Origin: Desulfococcus multivorans
Lineage (GTDB): Bacteria > Desulfobacterota > Desulfobacteria > Desulfobacterales > Desulfococcaceae
Length of the DNA: 64,000 bases
NCBI RefSeq assembly: GCF_001854245.1
Contig: NZ_CP015381.1
Coordinates: forward strand, 522,001-586,000
Direction of reading: 5' to 3'
Shown here: positions 1 to 9,689 of the stretch, in pieces
Position numbering within the stretch: position 1 is the stretch's first letter
How the letters are laid out: each line of letters opens with the position of its first letter
The notes under the pieces: generated by a model
Databases searched by the model: none
Seen by the model: the letters and a program-made list of their open reading frames with translations, nothing else
What the model was told of the DNA's origin: nothing
Position numbers and translations under genes: made by a program

Positions 1-1671
1 GGCAATCCTGTCTTCCGGAACGGTCAGGATGTCTTCCGACAGCACTACCATATCCGCCAGTTTTCCCGGTGTCAGGGTCCCTTTGATGTGTTCCTCGAAG
101 GCGGCATAGGCATTGTTGACGGTGTAGGACTTCAAGGCCTCCTCGCGGGTAAGGCGTTGTTCCGGAAAAAAGGACGAACCATCGGGCAGGCGGCGGGTAA
201 CGGCGGCATGGAAGTTGGCGATGGGATCGATATCTTCGACCGGCGCATCCGTGCCGTTGCTCACAACGGCCTTTGAATCCCAGAGTTTGCGCCAGGCATA
301 TGCCCCTTCCCGGGCCCGCTGCTCTCCGATCCGTTTGATGACCCACGGGCCGTCGGAGGTTGCATGAACCGCCTGCATGGACGCGATGACCCCGAGAGCC
401 GCAAATCGCGGGATATCATCGGGATGAAGATGCTGAGCATGCTCTATTCGCCAGCGAAGGCCTCTCTGGCCCGGATGGGCTCGAAACACTTTTTCATACA
501 GGTCTAAAACTTCGCGATTCGCGCGATCGCCGATGGCATGGGTGTTGATCTGGAATCCGTGTTCAATTCCAAACGCTGCCGCCCTGGTCATGCCGTCGAT
601 GGATGCCGTGGGAAGTCCCGTACTTTCCGGTTTGTCTGTGTAGGGTTCAAGAAGCCAGGCGCCGTGAGCGCCAAGCGCACCATCCATGAATAGTTTTATG
701 GATCGAACCGTCAGAAATCCGTTTCCGTAATCCACCAGACGATACGCTGCAAGGTTCTCGAACGGGGTTTTGTCCGGTTTGATCATCACATAGAGCCGAA
801 CCTGCAATAAACCTTCATCAGCCAATTTTTTGTATAAATCGATTGTGTCCAACGACACGCCACAATCATGGAATGTGGTGATTCCATGGGACACGGCCTT
901 CTTCATCGCGAGCTGAACCTGTTTCGTCTGTTCAGCCCTGATGTCTTCGGCGGAACGCTGGGCTTGATACCGCTCGAAAGCATCCCGGACAAAGTCCTGG
1001 GCCGATTCACGCAGCATGCCGATGGGTTGGCCGTTGGGGTCGCGAACGATTTCACCCCCTGGCGGATCCGGCGTGTCCGGCCCGATGCCGGCAAGTTCCA
1101 GAGCCTTCCCGTTGACAAATGATGCATGGCCGCTTGCATGGGTCAATCGAACAGGATTATGCGGCGATATTCCGCTCAGATCATGGTGGGTCGGCAATCC
1201 GTCGATGACGGATCTGGGTGGTTTATCCCACTTCTCCTGATGCCATCCCCATCCTTGAATCCATGCCCCGGGTTCGACTCGCTGCGCAGCTTCGGCGATC
1301 ATGGCGACGATGTCGTCCCAATTCCGGGCCATGGTCAGATCAAGCATCATCTGAACCCTTCCCAGTGCCGGCAGGTGTCCGTGCCCTTCGATAAAGCCGG
1401 GTATGACCGGTCGACCCTTCAAATCAATGACCTTGGTGGATGGACCGATAAGCGCTTCCATCTCCTGGGTCGTACCCACGGCTTTGATCCTGTTTCCCTT
1501 AACGGCAAGGGCTTCGGTAAGGTTTATGGCGGGATCGAGCGTCACGATCTTTCCGTTTTTGATCACCAGGTCGGCACGTTCAGCCGCCGCCTTGCCGTCC
1601 ACGCCTGACAAGCCGAGAAACATGGCCGTTATGACGAGTACGGAAACCGCAGATGTCCATTTTTTTTCCAT
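1..1671 (-). CDS. Exported YtcJ-like amidohydrolase (C-terminus cut by window edge)
   Basis: The frame is open from the ATG at 1671 to the window edge, giving about 557 residues and lacking only the last part. An AGGAGGTCGCC ribosome site sits directly before the ATG. Residues 1-30 form a Sec signal peptide (MEKKW, hydrophobic core, GKAAA), so the enzyme is probably periplasmic. The mature part opens with ADLVIKNGKIVTLDP, typical of amidohydrolases. H97 and H99 in EGHGH are the metal-binding HxH pair, EHAQHLHPDD and NGTDAPVED carry further ligand motifs, and GTLTPGKLADMVVL is the usual C-terminal beta-sandwich return. This matches the YtcJ/AepA branch of metal-dependent hydrolases (amide or carbamate hydrolysis). 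The substrate cannot be read from sequence. It starts 93 bases after the end of the next gene on the same strand, so co-transcription is possible. Confidence 0.9.
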   Translation of the reverse strand, partial: MEKKWTSAVSVLVITAMFLGLSGVDGKAAAERADLVIKNGKIVTLDPAINLTEALAVKGNRIKAVGTTQEMEALIGPSTKVIDLKGRPVIPGFIEGHGHLPALGRVQMMLDLTMARNWDDIVAMIAEAAQRVEPGAWIQGWGWHQEKWDKPPRSVIDGLPTHHDLSGISPHNPVRLTHASGHASFVNGKALELAGIGPDTPDPPGGEIVRDPNGQPIGMLRESAQDFVRDAFERYQAQRSAEDIRAEQTKQVQLAMKKAVSHGITTFHDCGVSLDTIDLYKKLADEGLLQVRLYVMIKPDKTPFENLAAYRLVDYGNGFLTVRSIKLFMDGALGAHGAWLLEPYTDKPESTGLPTASIDGMTRAAAFGIEHGFQINTHAIGDRANREVLDLYEKVFRAHPGQRGLRWRIEHAQHLHPDDIPRFAALGVIASMQAVHATSDGPWVIKRIGEQRAREGAYAWRKLWDSKAVVSNGTDAPVEDIDPIANFHAAVTRRLPDGSSFFPEQRLTREEALKSYTVNNAYAAFEEHIKGTLTPGKLADMVVLSEDILTVPEDRIA

Positions 1672-1764
1672 GGCGACCTCCTCGAGAACCGCCCGTCCAT
1701 TTAAGTACTGTTCCTTTCGACGAAAAAGAACGTTTATTCTTCCCACGAAAAAAATACGTAATTC

Positions 1765-4700
1765 TCAGAATACGTCATCTGCGGGCGATTGTTCCAGCCG
1801 GCGTAACGCTTCATCGATGGCAGCTCGCGCGTCGGCTGCCGCCGCCCGGCTCATGGCGTCGCCTCCCGCTGGCGGCAGGAGTCCTTTATGGGGTGAACGC
1901 CCCTTGTACTCCGGATCACCGAGCATTTTGCCGGCCCGGCTAGTGCCTCGGCCTACGGTGAGGCGCGCGTCCGGCAAGCTTGGATCGCGCATGTAAGTCT
2001 GATTCAGAAAGATTCGATTTTCCTGGCTGGGCGTGAGGCGGAGATTACCTGAGCTGAAGGCTTTCGCCGGCTGCTGGCCCAGCTCAGCTATGTGATCAAC
2101 ATCGAGCCTGAATTCGTACGTGCCGCCCGGCGGTGGCTTTACGCTGCTGCCTGCTGCCGGCGAGCCGTCGGGATGAACGAGGTTCACTTGTTGCGGTTGA
2201 AGCCGCACAAAAGGCGCCGTTCCGTCGCGCGGAATAAAAAAGCCTGCATGAGACAACTGATCGCGAATCTCTCGCGCGGCGAGATCGTCCGAGATTCCGA
2301 CGTAAAACCAAAACTGTGTCCGTATGTCGTCGAAGGTATCGCGTGCCGCCGCGGCGATTTCGCGTTTAGTTAAATTAGTCCCGAACAACTCCTGCACGGC
2401 ACGAATTCGTTGGGCATTTTGCGTGGCGATGTGATTCCAGGCAGTGCTGAACCCTCGCATCTCGGTAAAGCGAACGTTCAAAACATCAGCAATCGATTGC
2501 ACCTGCGCCGGGTCCAGGCCGGTGGCGAGTGCGGTGAGTTCCGCGCTTCCACTTACCTTGCCCGGGAGCAGCTTTTGCGAGGGCGGGGGAGGCTGATCTG
2601 CGCTTCCGGTTAGTTTTGTGCCGACCTTGGACTCGGTGCGGGCTGCCTGTTGAGCAACATCGTCGGCGCTGCTCAGGAGTGTTGCGCCGCGTTGCGCGCC
2701 CAAATCCTCTGCCGCGCGCACAACATCCGCTTCCGCCTGCCTTACCGCGGCCGTACTTTTTCCTGCCGCGCTTTCGCCTGAGTGTGAAAGGAGGCGAGCT
2801 TCGTCATCGACAACATCCTCGATGCCTCTGCCTTTGGTAAGATGGCCGACCGCCGCCCCGGTCGCCAGGGTAGTGACGATTTGTCCGGCCGTTGAATCAC
2901 CGAACACGCGCTGGCTCACCTCGCCGGCCACATAATTGACAACGACGGATTTGACGAGACCGCCGAAGCCGCCGGAGGCGAGATCAGGCAGATAGCCGAG
3001 CACTTCGAAGAATGCGGGAATCAGCATCATTAAGTGCCGAGTGTTGCGCCAAATTTCTCCGTAAATCGCATCGTTTTGGTAGATCTGCCCCAGTCGAATA
3101 TAAGACCCCATGGAAAAGAGGATGCGACCTATCCCATTTACTTCGACATAAACGACCCCTTTATCACCGTCCCACCAGATAATGAAAATGTTACCGACGG
3201 TTTGTCCAATCCGCAGTTTGGTGTTGGGGGCCATTGGGCTGTTAATGGGGATCTGAAGCTCGTCGATCGAACGCGGACTATCGGTGCGCAATGTTTCGAC
3301 AAGCCTGCGGACGCGCTGGGCCTCGGCCATGGGCACGAGATGGATGCGGTATTGGTCCGCGATCAGCAACAGCGCCAAGTGGGCTTTGGAAATTTCCGTG
3401 ATTATTGAACGACCTTGCTGCATTCGTACCATGTACTCGAGCCGTTCTTCGAAGTCATGGAAGTACGGGTTCGGTTTGGCGCCGATATGGATCAGGAACT
3501 GGCGCTCTTCTTCACTGAACCCTTTGAGATAAGTCAACGTGCGGGTGTTAACGGCGAGTTGAAACAGCGCCTGGATGCCATACCAGTAGATCTCGTCCCT
3601 TACCCACGGCGTCATATCGCTCGCGTCGCGACACCACTTCAGCATGACGAGAAAAGTTGCAGGGTCGTTCTGTGCTTTGAACAAATCCGCGAGATCGTCG
3701 AAAGCTTTCAATAAATCCTGGATCTTGTGCAGATTAAAAGCCCGATCGCAGCGTCCTGACACGTCCCGCAACAGTTTCTTTTGCTCTTTATTGACAACAG
3801 GCTCGAAGGCGCGCAATGCCTTGAGGTTGGGGTCTTTCTGATTCTTCTGGTAGTACGCGAACTTGAATTCGTCGATGAATCGTGCTTCGCCTTTCTTTTT
3901 ATCGATCTCCCGGCCCAGGTCGGCTTTCTGATCCTTGCTGAGTGCCGCATATCGCTTGGCCCACACTGTCCCCACAGCATTGGTCAGATAGACGTATTTG
4001 AACGTGTAGTAGGCATCACCCAATCCGATGACGCGTCCCGAGATGCCATAAAAGATTCGTAACGAATTGGTATCATTGTCGGCATATTCAGCCGACGCCT
4101 CGAGATAGGCAATCATGCATTCGCGTAGTTTCTGAAATTCATTTTTCCTGATGCCGAATATGAACTCTGAAATGATCCTTTGGTCGTGCTTGGGATCGGT
4201 CATGTACTGCTTGAATAGCTTGACGAACTTCTTTTGAACAGCGGTTTGCGACACTGTCTTGCGCTTTTCGCCGATGTCGGCCGGCTTCGCACCGGACGAG
4301 ACTTTCATTCCCTTGGTTTTTCCCGCAATATCCGACTTCAGGATTTTCTGCTCACGATCTGTCAGTTGACTGTACCTTGTCTCCCACGGTGTGCCGGCCG
4401 TACTGATCCACTTATCGAACCTGGCCGCAAAGAAAGCATCGCTCTTATGAATGGCGAGAGAGGACAAACCAAAGAAAACCGCGAGCGAATTGTGATCGGT
4501 GTCGGGATATCTTGCCGATACCTCGATATAGACCAGGAGACACTCCTGTAGCTGGGTTCCTTTCATCAACTTGAATATGTAGTCAGACACAGGTTTGTAG
4601 ATGTGCCGCTTCATGGCGTCATCAAAAATCCTTATGAACTCCTTTTGGGTCCACGACAGGGCGCGCTTCTTTTGCTTGACCTTCGACAGCAATTGATTCC

Positions 4701-5016
4701 TTTGCTTGTTTTCAAGCGCGGCGTGCCGTTCGAACCACAAATTGCCCTTGACGGCGGTCAGCACTTCGTAACGCAACGCGAAGTACACATCTTCTTTGAC
4801 TGCAAGCAGCGACAATTCGTAGAAAATACGCAGTGAATACTTGTCCCGGAGATCATAGCGTTTAAAAACATCGAGGTAGGACGACAGGCACTCGCGCACC
4901 TGCTCAAACTTGAGCCGGTTCATGAAGTCTGCCAGCGGCCGATAGGCCCTCTCGTGGCGCACCATGTATTCACTGAAAAGCTGCAGGAACTTCTCCTGGG
5001 TGGCGGTGATAACCAT
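1765..5016 (-). CDS. Large multi-repeat protein with HNH-like C-terminus, possible toxin
   Basis: This 1,083-residue protein is not a family I can name. The first ~370 residues are three copies of a ~110-125-residue unit, each with an EFI/KLF start, LRECxxAYLE, a DxNSLRIFYG-like core and TPWxxRYxxL near the end. Residues ~370-610 are helical. About 660-725 is a hydrophobic, glycine-rich stretch (LMMLIPAFFEVLGYLPDL, then a GG-rich segment) resembling pore or pre-toxin domains. A variable Ala/Ser/Gln region follows. Near residue 970 comes FRLDVDHIAELG, then GNLRLTPSQENR, an HNH-endonuclease-like pattern whose third His is replaced. That order (repeats, membrane segment, nuclease-like tip) suggests a polymorphic toxin, but no immunity gene is evident. 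The start at 5016 has AAGGGGA 8 bases upstream. It lies downstream of the split 886-residue gene on the same strand. Confidence 0.72.
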   Translation of the reverse strand: MVITATQEKFLQLFSEYMVRHERAYRPLADFMNRLKFEQVRECLSSYLDVFKRYDLRDKYSLRIFYELSLLAVKEDVYFALRYEVLTAVKGNLWFERHAALENKQRNQLLSKVKQKKRALSWTQKEFIRIFDDAMKRHIYKPVSDYIFKLMKGTQLQECLLVYIEVSARYPDTDHNSLAVFFGLSSLAIHKSDAFFAARFDKWISTAGTPWETRYSQLTDREQKILKSDIAGKTKGMKVSSGAKPADIGEKRKTVSQTAVQKKFVKLFKQYMTDPKHDQRIISEFIFGIRKNEFQKLRECMIAYLEASAEYADNDTNSLRIFYGISGRVIGLGDAYYTFKYVYLTNAVGTVWAKRYAALSKDQKADLGREIDKKKGEARFIDEFKFAYYQKNQKDPNLKALRAFEPVVNKEQKKLLRDVSGRCDRAFNLHKIQDLLKAFDDLADLFKAQNDPATFLVMLKWCRDASDMTPWVRDEIYWYGIQALFQLAVNTRTLTYLKGFSEEERQFLIHIGAKPNPYFHDFEERLEYMVRMQQGRSIITEISKAHLALLLIADQYRIHLVPMAEAQRVRRLVETLRTDSPRSIDELQIPINSPMAPNTKLRIGQTVGNIFIIWWDGDKGVVYVEVNGIGRILFSMGSYIRLGQIYQNDAIYGEIWRNTRHLMMLIPAFFEVLGYLPDLASGGFGGLVKSVVVNYVAGEVSQRVFGDSTAGQIVTTLATGAAVGHLTKGRGIEDVVDDEARLLSHSGESAAGKSTAAVRQAEADVVRAAEDLGAQRGATLLSSADDVAQQAARTESKVGTKLTGSADQPPPPSQKLLPGKVSGSAELTALATGLDPAQVQSIADVLNVRFTEMRGFSTAWNHIATQNAQRIRAVQELFGTNLTKREIAAAARDTFDDIRTQFWFYVGISDDLAAREIRDQLSHAGFFIPRDGTAPFVRLQPQQVNLVHPDGSPAAGSSVKPPPGGTYEFRLDVDHIAELGQQPAKAFSSGNLRLTPSQENRIFLNQTYMRDPSLPDARLTVGRGTSRAGKMLGDPEYKGRSPHKGLLPPAGGDAMSRAAAADARAAIDEALRRLEQSPADDVF

Positions 5017-5100
5017 GGGAGCATTCCCCTTTTCTCAAAAAATCCCGTTTGCAAGGGTCGAATGATATTCATCTCATTTCATAGGATCCACTCAGGTCAA

Positions 5101-5136
5101 GCAGGCGCGGCGTGAAAGCCTATCCGCCGCGCCTGC
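5101..5136 (-). terminator. Perfect 12-bp hairpin after the 5140-8533 gene pair
   Basis: GCAGGCGCGGCG at 5101-5112 pairs perfectly with CGCCGCGCCTGC at 5125-5136 around a 12-base loop. It begins 4 bases after the stop codon at 5140 in the minus direction. No long T-run follows on the minus strand, so it may terminate weakly or stabilise the 3' end and partly separate this gene pair from the 1765-5016 gene. Confidence 0.6.
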
Positions 5137-5139
5137 ATG

Positions 5140-5967
5140 CTACTCGTCGCCGTCGTGCGGCGGAATCTCGCCACGGTAGTAAACATTCTTTACATTGTCG
5201 ACGTCCGGATCGCCGAGCTTGTCACTCTGAATCCGTTTCGCCTTGCGAAGATTGTCGATTTCCAGATTACGCGCTTCGGCCTTGGTCTTGAGCACATCCA
5301 GTCCACGATGGAGCAGCTTGAAGTCTTCGATCAAGGGCCGGCTGCCGACCAGTGCCTCGATGTAAAGGGAGTTGGTAGGCACAATGATTTCTTCCCCGTC
5401 ACGCAAGGGATTGGCGAGTATGGCCTCGTACTGCTTGCGTAATTCAGGCTCGACTTCGTGAAACGCGTCGCCCAGTTTTTCGCGCAGACACTGCACATAG
5501 CGGGAAAACTCGTCCAGCGTGAAGTTGCCGGTGCTGTCCGGATCGCGCAAGCCAAGCTCTGCATCGATGTAGGGCGTCATCATGAAATCGGTTAACGCGT
5601 TGCCTTCTTTGAGCGGATAAATAATGTAGTTGCCTTTGAACCCTTGCGGCTCGTCTATCTTAGCCAGTTCCGCGAGCGTTGCTTTTTTGTCGTCCTCATC
5701 CAGATTTTCATCGATCTCCATGGTAAACGTAACCCGAAAACATTTTTTGCCGGGCTGGGGCGTGATGCCAACCGGCCAATCATCCACCTCCTCAAGCGTG
5801 TATTTCTTGAGGCGAGGCAATAGCCGCGGGGCTTCGGTCGTGTGATGGCGGAAAAATCGCTGATCAGAGTGCTCATAGCTCCAGATACCGCATGTAATGA
5901 AGGATGTAATCGCGTACATGGCGAACCAGCCTGTCGATCTGCACTTGATGGTTGGTATTCTGCGCAA
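5140..5967 (-). CDS. Probable C-terminal part of the 5873-8533 gene, in another frame
   Basis: The open frame gives 275 residues, but the first ~27 overlap the end of the upstream gene in a different frame and look like a shadow. Credible sequence begins around IWSYEHSDQRFFR (about 5890) and continues with TLEEVDDWPVGI, a run of acidic beta/alpha sequence and a charged C-terminal helix. The upstream gene ends DYILHYMRYLEL; replacing its last residues with IWSYEHSDQRFFR gives a smooth continuation. No ribosome site precedes any start here. I infer one ancestral protein of about 1,140 residues split by a frameshift near 5890, either a real mutation, a sequencing error or recoding. No enzyme motif is visible. 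A strong hairpin follows the stop. Confidence 0.55.
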   Translation of the reverse strand: MRRIPTIKCRSTGWFAMYAITSFITCGIWSYEHSDQRFFRHHTTEAPRLLPRLKKYTLEEVDDWPVGITPQPGKKCFRVTFTMEIDENLDEDDKKATLAELAKIDEPQGFKGNYIIYPLKEGNALTDFMMTPYIDAELGLRDPDSTGNFTLDEFSRYVQCLREKLGDAFHEVEPELRKQYEAILANPLRDGEEIIVPTNSLYIEALVGSRPLIEDFKLLHRGLDVLKTKAEARNLEIDNLRKAKRIQSDKLGDPDVDNVKNVYYRGEIPPHDGDE

Positions 5968-8533
5968 GCGCTTTGGTGTATGTGTCGCTTGCCACCTGCA
6001 GCGCGCTTACCTCGCGCTCGAGCTGCGAGCGCAGATCTTTTTCCTCGCGGACTGCACGCTCGTAGGCATCGCGCGCCGCATCCTCGCGAATGCGTGTCGC
6101 CTCTTTTGACTCATCTGAATCGTAAAAGAGGGCTTCGCCCGCCTTCTCGAAAAATCCCTCCGAATCCTCTTCTTCCGCGATCCGCGCCTGTTTTTCAATC
6201 TGCGCCTCGAGCGCTGCATAACGCGCGGACATTTGCGCGCGTGCATGCATAATCTGGTCCTTAAGCGCATTTACGGTGTTTCGGATCATGTCGAGATTAG
6301 CTTTCAAGTCCGCGAGAATGATGCGGTCACCCTGCGCCTGGGTCGCCAGGTAATTCAGCGCGGGAATAAAACTGTCATCCAGAAGAAACCGCCGGATGAT
6401 CCAGTCATGGCGCATCACCCAGGTTTCCGAGATGTACTCCGGCGGCGGTACATGCTGCCCGACGAGTACGACCGGCGTCACCCGGAACAATTGCTCCGAA
6501 ACCATATAGCGGCGTTGCAGCTCGTAAAAGAGATAGGTGACCGGCAACTCGTCATTGGGATTGCTGATTTCGCGCTTTATGGTGTCTTCGGTTTCGAAGC
6601 TTTTTGCGGTCTCCACTTCCATTTTGCGTTCATCGCGAAACTCCTGCGAGGCTCTGCGAGTGGCCTGGCGATGCGCTTTTTTGGTTTCCTGCGAGCTGCC
6701 GGCAGCATCCTTGGTAAAGGTAGAAGTCGAATCGCCCTCGCCCAAGGGCCCAAGATCGTAGCTTCCGGATGCGGACAAGGAAAAATTGGTCTTGGACTCT
6801 GCGCGCTGAACGATTTCGGCTTCGTCGCGCTGCGTATCTTCCGCATCATCCTTGCGCATTTGTTGAGCAGAGTTAATCTGTTTTTGACTCATCGACAGCT
6901 TCACCACCTGCCGGGTTGTGAAGCTCACTGTCTCCTTTGGTGCGAGGGTGATGGTCTTGGCAAGCCGGCCCACTTGATATGATACGGGATCCCATCGCTG
7001 GCGGTAAGTCACAAGCAGCCCGAAATTTACTGACCCTGCTGCAAACACCGTAAACGGATAGCCTTCGCTTGCCTGTTCGAAGACGCCTTCCACGGGAAAA
7101 CCGCCGAGGTCCGGGCGACCGGGAGGATGGGGTGGCTGCGGCGGCTGGGGAGGCGGAGGATCAACGACAATAACGGGGTCGATGTCGGGCAAACCGAGGC
7201 CGCTGTCGTTCATTCGCGCCATGGCGGTGAGCAATTTCTGTCCCTTTGCCTGTCCCGCCACTGCTGCTTCGCGGGCCAAAGCGCGCAATGGATTCGAATC
7301 GGTAGTCAATGCCGTTTCAGGGTCGCCGCCTGCCTCCAGTGTTTGCCGATAAAGTATCTTCGCCGCTTCGATCACGCCTTCGGCGCGCGCGTCTTCCCAG
7401 ACATGATCAAAAGCAATTTGAAGATTGTGAAAGTCGTAAAATGCCGGCACATCCGCCGGCCCTCTGCGCAACGACAATTTGTCAACGCTAACCTCTACAC
7501 TGTTCTGATCCGGACGCACGCCTTCCTGCACTTGAATAGATTCGGGTGACTTGAGATCGTTGAAAAGCCGTGACAATTGTCGATCGATGTCGAGATCGAC
7601 GATGGGCGGCTCCGTCGGCGGTGGGTCTGGAGGCGGATCGGGCTCGGGGGGGTCGAATGGAGAGCTGCGCCGACGATTCAGGCAATCCTTGAGCAGCGGG
7701 GCATCGCGCAGCCGGGAAGGGGTCGTATCCTGCCCACGCAACTTCGCTTCCACTTTTTCGGTGTCTGGTTCTCCGTTCGCGCCGAGGAGCGCTTGAAACT
7801 CCTCATCCGAAAGCACGAGATAGGTTTGCCGCCCGGGTGCATTGTTGATGACTCGGGCAATGCCGCGCTGTTGATTATTTCGGGTGACGGTGCGCACATC
7901 CCCGCCCGGCGGCACAAACCGTTCAAGCGCTGGTGAATTGGGCGGCAGCTGCGTCAAGTGCCGCAGCACTCTGTCGCGAAGCTGCGTTTCTATTTTCTGC
8001 TCTATCGCACGAGCTTCCGCCACCTCGACCTTGGCAAGTTCAGAAATCTGTTTGCGTATTTCCCTCCGGCGCTTAAGCTCGGTCGATGTCTTCAGCGTAA
8101 CCGCCTTCGGGTCGCCCGCTGCGCGGTCTTCTATCTCCGGCAGTGCGATCTCCCGTTTTTGCAGATCCTTGCCGTCGAGTTGAATGGAAAAGAATTCCTG
8201 CGGAGACGCGCTGCGACGCACGTCAGCCTGATACAGAATCCTGTCGGCAATAGCCTTGCCGGGCTCCTCGGGCGCAAGCACCAGCAGCAACAGGTCGGGG
8301 CGAGTGCGTTCGGCGTTTCTGATTCGGAAAGCCGTATCCTCGTAAGAAATGGCGAATTCACCATTGCGCGTCACGGTACTGCCAAGGGGCTGGCCGAGGG
8401 TACCTTTATTCACGTGCGGCGCAATTGAAACTCGGCCGGATATGTCAGAAAAAAGATCAAAAACTTGAACGACAAGCCCGGAAATCCCTGTCTTGGTACC
8501 CTTAACCTGGATATACCCTTTAATTACATTCAT
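5873..8533 (-). CDS. Large proline-rich/coiled-coil protein of unknown function
   Basis: The protein has 886 residues, with a clear GGAGG 7 bases before the ATG at 8533. Residues 1-130 look like a transthyretin/carboxypeptidase-regulatory beta-sandwich (IKGYIQVKGTKTGISGLVV, a GEFAISY strand). A charged helical region follows, then two proline-rich linkers (DPPPDPPPTEPP near 300; PPPPQPPQPPHPP near 475). A conserved-looking core includes LAPKETVSFTTRQVVKLSMS, then a Ser/Thr-rich SLSASGSYDLG patch, then YMVSEQLFRVTPVVLVGQ and MRHDWIIRRFLLDDSF. The tail is long coiled coil (residues ~700-870). There is no signal peptide and no membrane span. I do not recognise the family; the architecture suggests a structural or scaffold protein. 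Its C-terminus probably continues in the overlapping frame at 5140-5967. The large neighbour at 1765-5016 lies downstream on the same strand. Confidence 0.75.
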   Translation of the reverse strand: MNVIKGYIQVKGTKTGISGLVVQVFDLFSDISGRVSIAPHVNKGTLGQPLGSTVTRNGEFAISYEDTAFRIRNAERTRPDLLLLVLAPEEPGKAIADRILYQADVRRSASPQEFFSIQLDGKDLQKREIALPEIEDRAAGDPKAVTLKTSTELKRRREIRKQISELAKVEVAEARAIEQKIETQLRDRVLRHLTQLPPNSPALERFVPPGGDVRTVTRNNQQRGIARVINNAPGRQTYLVLSDEEFQALLGANGEPDTEKVEAKLRGQDTTPSRLRDAPLLKDCLNRRRSSPFDPPEPDPPPDPPPTEPPIVDLDIDRQLSRLFNDLKSPESIQVQEGVRPDQNSVEVSVDKLSLRRGPADVPAFYDFHNLQIAFDHVWEDARAEGVIEAAKILYRQTLEAGGDPETALTTDSNPLRALAREAAVAGQAKGQKLLTAMARMNDSGLGLPDIDPVIVVDPPPPQPPQPPHPPGRPDLGGFPVEGVFEQASEGYPFTVFAAGSVNFGLLVTYRQRWDPVSYQVGRLAKTITLAPKETVSFTTRQVVKLSMSQKQINSAQQMRKDDAEDTQRDEAEIVQRAESKTNFSLSASGSYDLGPLGEGDSTSTFTKDAAGSSQETKKAHRQATRRASQEFRDERKMEVETAKSFETEDTIKREISNPNDELPVTYLFYELQRRYMVSEQLFRVTPVVLVGQHVPPPEYISETWVMRHDWIIRRFLLDDSFIPALNYLATQAQGDRIILADLKANLDMIRNTVNALKDQIMHARAQMSARYAALEAQIEKQARIAEEEDSEGFFEKAGEALFYDSDESKEATRIREDAARDAYERAVREEKDLRSQLEREVSALQVASDTYTKALAQNTNHQVQIDRLVRHVRDYILHYMRYLEL

Positions 8534-9017
8534 GTTTCAACCTCCGAATAACGCGCCCAGTTCCTCGGGCTCGGGCAGATTTCTGGCCCTGCACGGCGGC
8601 CGTCGGTTTGGCAACGACAGTGTGAGTCACCCGCCGATCCTGTCTGCATGCCAGACGACATGTGCGAGCAAAAAGCCGGCGCACACAACCGAAATCGCGA
8701 CTCGAACATACGTCGACTGCATTGAAGCTCTCCTCTCAAGATCATGGCGTGGATCCAACATTGATGATCTCGTAAAAATGAGAAAGATATGTTCAGCTTT
8801 GGAGGCTGATTGATCAAGCTTAGTCCATCAATCGTAGAATGATGAGATATTCGAGAGATTCGAGGAGGCGATCGATAATTAGAGCGTATAAAAAGAGATA
8901 GATGCGAAAACTGAATTGGAGAAAGGGAATAAAAATTCTCTGAGGATGAACATCATGCATAAAGACCTCAAAGTCAATAGAAGTGCATCTGTATTTTTTA
9001 CATCCTACATGGATAAT
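8534..9017. other. Gene-free stretch upstream of the 886-residue gene
   Basis: No supported gene is seen on either strand. It should contain the promoter of the minus-strand gene starting at 8533, but I could not pick out a convincing -10/-35 pair. The rightmost third is AT-rich. Confidence 0.4.
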
Positions 9018-9142
9018 TCAACTTTCGACGTTCATGATGGTGACCGGATAACTGTGCCGGGAGTATACGGCCCGCGCCCATTCAGCGGTGAGTTTCAGGG
9101 CCGATTAAGCGCAGCGGCGGGTCAGCGGCCCGGACTGTTTGA
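9018..9142 (+). repeat. One-arm copy of the 63155-63392 palindromic repeat
   Basis: TCAACTTTCGAC, CATGATGGT, ACCGG, TGCCGGGAG, TACGGCCCGCGCCC, TTCAGCGGTGAGTTT and CAGCGGCCCGGACTGTTTGA follow in the same order and spacing as in the left half of the palindrome near the right end of the window. The right arm is absent here, so this is a half copy. Confidence 0.8.
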
Positions 9143-9343
9143 TCAATTCCGAAAGGCGATTGACAAAATACCACACTGCAGTAGCTTATCAGATAACAGC
9201 AGAGGGGTTGATGTCAATATGTGAGCCGCCCCATGTTTAGCGCCTCTTGCCAAGATCGTTTCCTCGCTGAAAACACCTGATCGCTCCATTTTTGAACTGA
9301 GCATTTTCTGATGGCACTTCCATAATCTGCCCGGGTTGACCCC

Positions 9344-9590
9344 GTGGTGGGAATGCCCCTGCTGACCCAGGCCCTGACCGGGCACCGGACAGCGGCGGCC
9401 GAACGGATTGCAGAACGGTACGAACGCGTAAAGGCCATCCACGATCAACAGCGAATCGCCTGGCGGGATGCATTGGAAGCGGTTCGCGGCGAATCGCCTA
9501 TCGACCCCCGCTGGGTTTCCCACTGCATCGACGCCGTGAAGATGGTTGATGCCATACGATTCGGCCGGCGCCACAGTGGCGGCCTCGGCC
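9344..9590 (+). pseudogene. Fragment of a thiamine-pyrophosphate-dependent enzyme
   Basis: In one plus-strand frame the translation reads MPLLTQAL, then AERIAERYERVKAIHDQQR, then WRDALEAVRG and PIDPRWVSHCIDAVK. This resembles the middle region of acetolactate-synthase-like TPP-requiring proteins. The frame loses meaning after about 9590. There is no ribosome site or N-terminal domain and the rest of the ~550-residue enzyme is missing, so I call it a decayed fragment. The match rests on memory of the family, not an alignment. Confidence 0.4.
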
Positions 9591-9689
9591 TTGGTGAGCC
9601 CGGCTTCCCGGATCCAGGGTCTTGTTCCCCCTGATCAGCCGATCCGCGCAGCAGGAGCCGGCCGGAAACCGAGTGCGACAACCGGGGTG

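Noticed and set aside
8916..9224. 102-codon plus-strand frame
   Set aside because: About 40 percent of it is the half-copy of the palindromic repeat, and there is no clear ribosome site or family resemblance.
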